A stretch of DNA of 48,677 nucleotides from NCBI RefSeq assembly GCF_001678495.1, contig NZ_JTJL01000004.1:1-48677 (forward strand), given 5' to 3'. Positions within the stretch are counted from its first letter, which is position 1. Every line of letters begins with the position of its first letter. Of the stretch, positions 44,810 to 48,677 are shown one piece after another. Both the position numbers and the translations under genes were made by a program. The notes below the pieces were generated by a model that did not search any database, was not told the origin of the DNA, and saw only the letters and a program-made list of their open reading frames with translations. The DNA comes from Gallibacterium salpingitidis. Lineage in GTDB: Bacteria; Pseudomonadota; Gammaproteobacteria; Enterobacterales; Pasteurellaceae.

Positions 44810-46745
44810 CTATCAAGAGATTCTCGAAAAATACGATAAAGAATCCGTCACCAAATCGGTCAAATCGCAATGGCAAAAATATATTATTACCATCATTGCT
44901 GTCGCTTATTCGTTATTTCATCTCTATATTACGTTTTACCCAATGCCAACTTTATTACAACGTGCACTACATGTTGGAATTGGGGCGTTACTGATTTTTC
45001 TGATCTATCCAGCCAGTAAAAAATATAGCAAAAACGGTATTATGTGGTTTGATTGGATTTTAGGAATTTTAGCGCTCATTACTGCTGGTTATCTCTGTTA
45101 TGAATATGAAGCGTTAATGACTACTCGCGGCGGTATTCCTAATGAAAATGATATTATCTTTGCGATTATTACGACTTTAATTGTGATTGAAGCTGCCCGT
45201 CGGCTAACAGGTTATGTTTTAATTATTTTTGCTTTACTGTTTTTACTCTATCCATTTATCAGTTCAATGGATTTTATGCCTGATCGCTTACTCACACGTT
45301 ATTACGACATTGGCGATATTTTCGGACAACTCTATTTGAAAACAGAAGGATTATACTCTTCCGCTATTGGCGCTTCGGTTAGCTTTATTTTCCTCTTTAT
45401 TTTATTCGGAGCATTCCTTGCCAAATCAGGAATGGGGAAATTATTTAACGACCTAGCGCTTGCCCTCGCTGGTAGCCGTCAAGGCGGCCCTGCAAAAGTC
45501 GCCGTTATTTCAAGTGGTTTTATGGGAAGTATCAACGGTGCCGCAGTAGCAAACGTAGTGAGTACAGGCGCTTTCACCATTCCATTGATGAAAAAAATCG
45601 GTTATCAACCTAATTTTGCTGGTGCGGTAGAGGCAAGTGCTTCAGTTGGTGGTCAAATTTTACCGCCGATTATGGGGGCCAGTGCTTTTATTATGGCAGA
45701 AACGACTGGAGTAAAATACAGTACGATCGCATTAGCTGCTTTATTGCCAGCACTGCTTTATTACATCAGCGTCATTGCACAAGTCCACTTTCGCGCAGGT
45801 CGTCGTAATTTAAAAGGCTTAGCAAAAGATCAATTACCGCAACTGAAACTGGTAATGAAAGAGCGCGGTCATATGTTTATTCCGATTATTGCCTTAATCG
45901 TCTTCTTAATTGAGTCAGTACCAGTCGGTTATGCCGCGACCTATACCATCTTGATCACTATTGCGATTAGCTGGTTACGCAAAGAAACTCGTATGGGCGT
46001 AAAAGAGATTATTGAAGCGTTAGAAGATGGTGCTAAACAATCATTGCCAGTAATGGCGGCTTGTGCGGTTGTAGGGATTATTATTGGTGTTGTAAACCTT
46101 ACCAGTTTCGGTACGGTAATGACATCTTACATCGTTACTTTCGGTGCAGGATCTCTATTGCTTACCCTAATCTTAACAATGTTAGCTTCTATTGTTTTAG
46201 GTATGGGGTTACCGTCAATTCCAGCCTATATCATCACTGCAACAATGGCAGCACCAGCATTAGCTGACTTTAACATTCCACTATTAGTTAGCCATATGTT
46301 TGTATTTTATTTTGGTATTTTCGCCAATATCACTCCTCCTGTGGCACTTGCCTCATTCGCTGGCGCAGGAATTGCTGGTGGAGATCCAATGAAAACAGGC
46401 TGGCAATCATTACGTTTAGCATTAGCCGGATTCATTATTCCGTTTATCTTCGTTTACAACCCTAGTATGTTGATGATTGATATTCATAATGCCGCGATTA
46501 CTGCAAACTCATTCCCATTACCGGCTATTAGTGAAATTATCTCTGTCTGTATTACTTCAATTTTAGGGGTAATTGGCTTATCTGCCGCGGTTGAAGGTTA
46601 CTTTAAACACAATATCAATCCAGTCTTTAGGGTAATTTTAGCTATCGGCTCGGTACTATTAATTTCCCCTGAATTTATTTCAGATATTATTGGTATTGTT
46701 ATTTTGGCAGTGATGTTGTTAATTAATCTTAAGCAAAAAGCCTAA
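44775..46745 (+). CDS. TRAP transporter fused 4TM/12TM membrane subunit
   Basis: A 656-residue membrane protein joining the small (DctQ) and large (DctM) TRAP subunits. About 16-18 hydrophobic segments are visible. The DctM core includes FLFILFGAFLAKSGMGKLFNDLALALAGSRQGGPAKVAVISSGFMGSINGAAVANVVSTGAFTIPLMKK and GLPSIPAYIITATMAAPAL. Transport is driven by an ion gradient, usually sodium. The ligand is unknown; TAXI systems with assigned substrates take up organic acids or amino acids. AGGAG precedes the ATG inside the DUF1850 gene. Confidence 0.92.
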   Translation: MSNLEHTTPTNNYQEILEKYDKESVTKSVKSQWQKYIITIIAVAYSLFHLYITFYPMPTLLQRALHVGIGALLIFLIYPASKKYSKNGIMWFDWILGILALITAGYLCYEYEALMTTRGGIPNENDIIFAIITTLIVIEAARRLTGYVLIIFALLFLLYPFISSMDFMPDRLLTRYYDIGDIFGQLYLKTEGLYSSAIGASVSFIFLFILFGAFLAKSGMGKLFNDLALALAGSRQGGPAKVAVISSGFMGSINGAAVANVVSTGAFTIPLMKKIGYQPNFAGAVEASASVGGQILPPIMGASAFIMAETTGVKYSTIALAALLPALLYYISVIAQVHFRAGRRNLKGLAKDQLPQLKLVMKERGHMFIPIIALIVFLIESVPVGYAATYTILITIAISWLRKETRMGVKEIIEALEDGAKQSLPVMAACAVVGIIIGVVNLTSFGTVMTSYIVTFGAGSLLLTLILTMLASIVLGMGLPSIPAYIITATMAAPALADFNIPLLVSHMFVFYFGIFANITPPVALASFAGAGIAGGDPMKTGWQSLRLALAGFIIPFIFVYNPSMLMIDIHNAAITANSFPLPAISEIISVCITSILGVIGLSAAVEGYFKHNINPVFRVILAIGSVLLISPEFISDIIGIVILAVMLLINLKQKA

Positions 46746-46774
46746 AAATCTAACATATAATTAATTGATACTAT

Positions 46775-46804
46775 ATCACCTAAATTTGCCAAAATTTAGG
46801 TGAT
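46775..46804 (+). other. Perfect AT-rich hairpin after the TRAP operon
   Basis: ATCACCTAAATTT and AAATTTAGGTGAT form 13 perfect base pairs around GCCA. No T-run follows, so it is more likely an mRNA end-protecting structure or a protein site than a terminator by itself. Confidence 0.55.
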
Positions 46805-46814
46805 TCACTAATAA

Positions 46815-46850
46815 AAAACCCTTTTTAATCATAAAGATAAGAAGGGTTTT
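46815..46850. terminator. Bidirectional terminator between TRAP operon and transketolase
   Basis: AAAACCCTT and AAGGGTTTT pair around an 18-base AT-rich loop between converging genes. The flanking A and T runs allow function in both directions. Confidence 0.7.
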
Positions 46851-46875
46851 AAATTAATTATACTCTAGAAAAAAA

Positions 46876-48677
46876 CTATAAAATTTCTTTTGCTTTCGCT
46901 ACAACGTTCTCTACAGTAAAGCCAAACAGTTTAAAGAGTTCTCCCGCCGGTGCAGATTCACCAAAACGGTTCATACCCACAACACGTCCGGCTAAACCAA
47001 CATATTTGTACCAGAAATCGCTAATTCCAGCTTCCACAGCAACACGTTTTGTCACGCTGCTTGGTAATACGCTTTCTTTGTAAGCTTCGTCTTGTTTGTC
47101 AAAGACATTAGTGCTTGGCATAGATACCACGCGAACTTTATGTCCTTCAGCAGTTAATTGCTCTGCTGCTTTCACTGCCAATTCCACTTCCGAACCTGTC
47201 GCAATGAAAATCAACTCTGGTGTCCCTTCACAATCTTTTAAGATATAAGCACCACGTCTGACATTCGCTAATTGTTCCGCTGTTCTTGCCATTTGTGTTA
47301 AGTTTTGACGAGTGAAGATTAACGCACTTGGTCCTTCCTTACGCTCTACCGCAGCTTGCCATGCAATCGCAGATTCAACTTGGTCACATGGACGCCAGGT
47401 TTCAAGATTTGGAATTAAGCGTAATGCCGCAGTTTGTTCTACCGGTTGGTGTGTCGGACCATCTTCCCCTAAACCAATGGAATCGTGAGTATAAACATAA
47501 AGCACTCGTTGTTTCATTAAGGCAGACATACGAACCGCATTATGGGCATATTCCATAAACATTAGGAAGGTTGCACCATAAGGAATAAAACCACCATGTA
47601 AAGCAATACCGTTCATAATCGCTGACATACCAAATTCACGAACTCCGTAGTTGATGTAGTTACCATCTACCACATTCGCACGTAATGGTTTTGAACCTGA
47701 CCATAAGGTTAAGTTAGACCCTGCTAAGTCCGCAGAACCACCTAAAAATTCTGGCAATAAATGCGCATAAGCTTCAATCGCATTTTGTGATGCTTTACGG
47801 CTCGCTATATTCGCTGGATTTGCTTGTAATTTTTCAATAAAGGCTTGAGATTCCGCTGCCCAATTCGCCGGTAATTCCCCCGCTAAACGACGGCTTAATT
47901 CTGCCGCTAATTCTGGGTAAGCCGCTTGATAAGCCGCAAAACGTTTATTCCATTCCGCTTCTTTCGCCGCACCTTGTTGTTTTGCATCCCATTCCGCATA
48001 AATCTCTGCTGGAATTTCAAATGGTGCATATGCCCAACCTAAATTTTGACGAGTTGCCGCAATTTCTTCTTCACCTAATGGTGCACCATGGCAATCGTGA
48101 GAATTGGATTTATTTGGTGAACCATATCCAATAATGGTTTTACAGATAATTAAACTTGGTTTACTGGTTTCTGCTTGCGCCGCTTCAATCGCTGCTGCAA
48201 TCTCTGCCGCATTGTGGCCATCTACCGCTGGCACAACATGCCAACCATACGCTTCAAAACGTTTTTGTGTATCATCGGTAAACCAGCCATCTACATGACC
48301 ATCAATCGAAATATTGTTGTCATCATAGAACGCAATTAATTTACCTAAGCCTAATGTCCCCGCTAATGAACACGCTTCGTGTGATACCCCTTCCATTAAA
48401 CAACCATCACCTAAAAAGACATAAGTATGGTGGTCAATAATGTCATGACCTGGACGGTTAAATTGGCCGGCTAAGGTTTTTTCGGCAATCGCCATTCCTA
48501 CCGCATTGGTAATACCTTGGCCTAATGGACCTGTGGTAGTTTCTACGCCCGGTGCATAACCATATTCTGGGTGACCTGGAGTTTTTGAATGTAATTGACG
48601 GAATTGTTTTAAATCTTCAATTGATAAATCGTAACCGGTTAAATGCAATAGGCTATAAATCAACATTGAACCATGAC
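46876..48677 (-). CDS. tkt: Transketolase, 5' part missing at the window edge
   Basis: Transketolase moves two-carbon units between sugar phosphates in the pentose phosphate pathway, using thiamine diphosphate. About 600 residues are present, starting in [14 protein letters not shown]; comparison with the E. coli enzyme suggests some 65-70 N-terminal residues lie beyond the right edge. Motifs: [16 protein letters not shown], the ThDP/metal site [18 protein letters not shown] with ...[18 protein letters not shown], and the C-terminal [24 protein letters not shown] segment ([17 protein letters not shown]). Alanine-rich stretch near 47940. The frame is intact. Unrelated to the TRAP genes except by convergence. 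Confidence 0.97.
   Translation of the reverse strand, partial: HGSMLIYSLLHLTGYDLSIEDLKQFRQLHSKTPGHPEYGYAPGVETTTGPLGQGITNAVGMAIAEKTLAGQFNRPGHDIIDHHTYVFLGDGCLMEGVSHEACSLAGTLGLGKLIAFYDDNNISIDGHVDGWFTDDTQKRFEAYGWHVVPAVDGHNAAEIAAAIEAAQAETSKPSLIICKTIIGYGSPNKSNSHDCHGAPLGEEEIAATRQNLGWAYAPFEIPAEIYAEWDAKQQGAAKEAEWNKRFAAYQAAYPELAAELSRRLAGELPANWAAESQAFIEKLQANPANIASRKASQNAIEAYAHLLPEFLGGSADLAGSNLTLWSGSKPLRANVVDGNYINYGVREFGMSAIMNGIALHGGFIPYGATFLMFMEYAHNAVRMSALMKQRVLYVYTHDSIGLGEDGPTHQPVEQTAALRLIPNLETWRPCDQVESAIAWQAAVERKEGPSALIFTRQNLTQMARTAEQLANVRRGAYILKDCEGTPELIFIATGSEVELAVKAAEQLTAEGHKVRVVSMPSTNVFDKQDEAYKESVLPSSVTKRVAVEAGISDFWYKYVGLAGRVVGMNRFGESAPAGELFKLFGFTVENVVAKAKEIL

Overview
The window reads as chromosomal DNA of a gamma-proteobacterium of the family Pasteurellaceae. 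The base composition is AT-rich. The protein sequences and local gene pairs match that family: opsX next to kdkA (LPS heptose I and Kdo kinase), coaD-waaA-LOS glycosyltransferase, efp/epmB/oapA, rpsF-priB-rpsR-rplI with the priB start inside rpsF, and an rbsDACBK-rbsR operon. I found only one exact copy of the Haemophilus-type DNA uptake word and none of the Actinobacillus type by eye, which is odd for this family. The species cannot be named from this window. No tRNA, rRNA, CRISPR array, prophage or complete insertion sequence was seen.

Layout. 1-2850: a palindromic repeat and the terminator of an off-window gene, then rsmA, a Ca/Na exchanger gene and apaH. 2868-5799 (minus): hupA, yjaG, hemE, nudC, the E. 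coli order without nfi. 5980-7959 (minus): ychJ, pabB and a pabC-like gene. 8112-9637 (minus): the S6-PriB-S18-L9 operon with its promoter and leader. 9647-14788: inner-core LPS genes (opsX, kdkA, waaA, a two-domain glycosyltransferase) and coaD. 14886-17917: efp and its modifying enzyme epmB, divergent, then oapA. 18047-21132: ribosome hibernation factor, trmA, rsmJ, and the queuosine-precursor transporter yhhQ behind a candidate preQ1 riboswitch. 21275-25342: yajL, an oxidoreductase, an acetyltransferase, luxS and purT. 25401-27177 (minus): arginase and a fumarylacetoacetate-hydrolase family enzyme.

27413-36917 is the accessory region and the most interesting part. A divergent Tat-exported, cytosine-deaminase-like amidohydrolase faces a minus-strand operon reading LysR regulator, ankyrin-repeat protein, AllH, AllF, AllG, NCS2-type permease and carbamate kinase. 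AllFGH homologues in E. coli form oxamate carbamoyltransferase, which releases carbamoyl phosphate from oxalurate; carbamate kinase then makes ATP. Here the set occurs without allantoinase or the other allantoin genes in view. It therefore looks like a self-contained scavenging and fermentation module for a carbamoyl compound whose identity is not known.

37160-43131 is a complete ribose operon with a CRP site, promoter and RbsR operator in textbook spacing. 43162-46745 is a TRAP transporter of the TAXI class with a lipoprotein-type binding protein, a DUF1850 protein and a fused membrane subunit. 46876-48677 is transketolase, cut by the right edge.

A second item worth testing is an orphan minus-strand intrinsic terminator upstream of luxS. 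A sigma-E-like promoter with 16-base spacing precedes it. Position, orientation and size match the enterobacterial MicA small RNA, although the seed differs.
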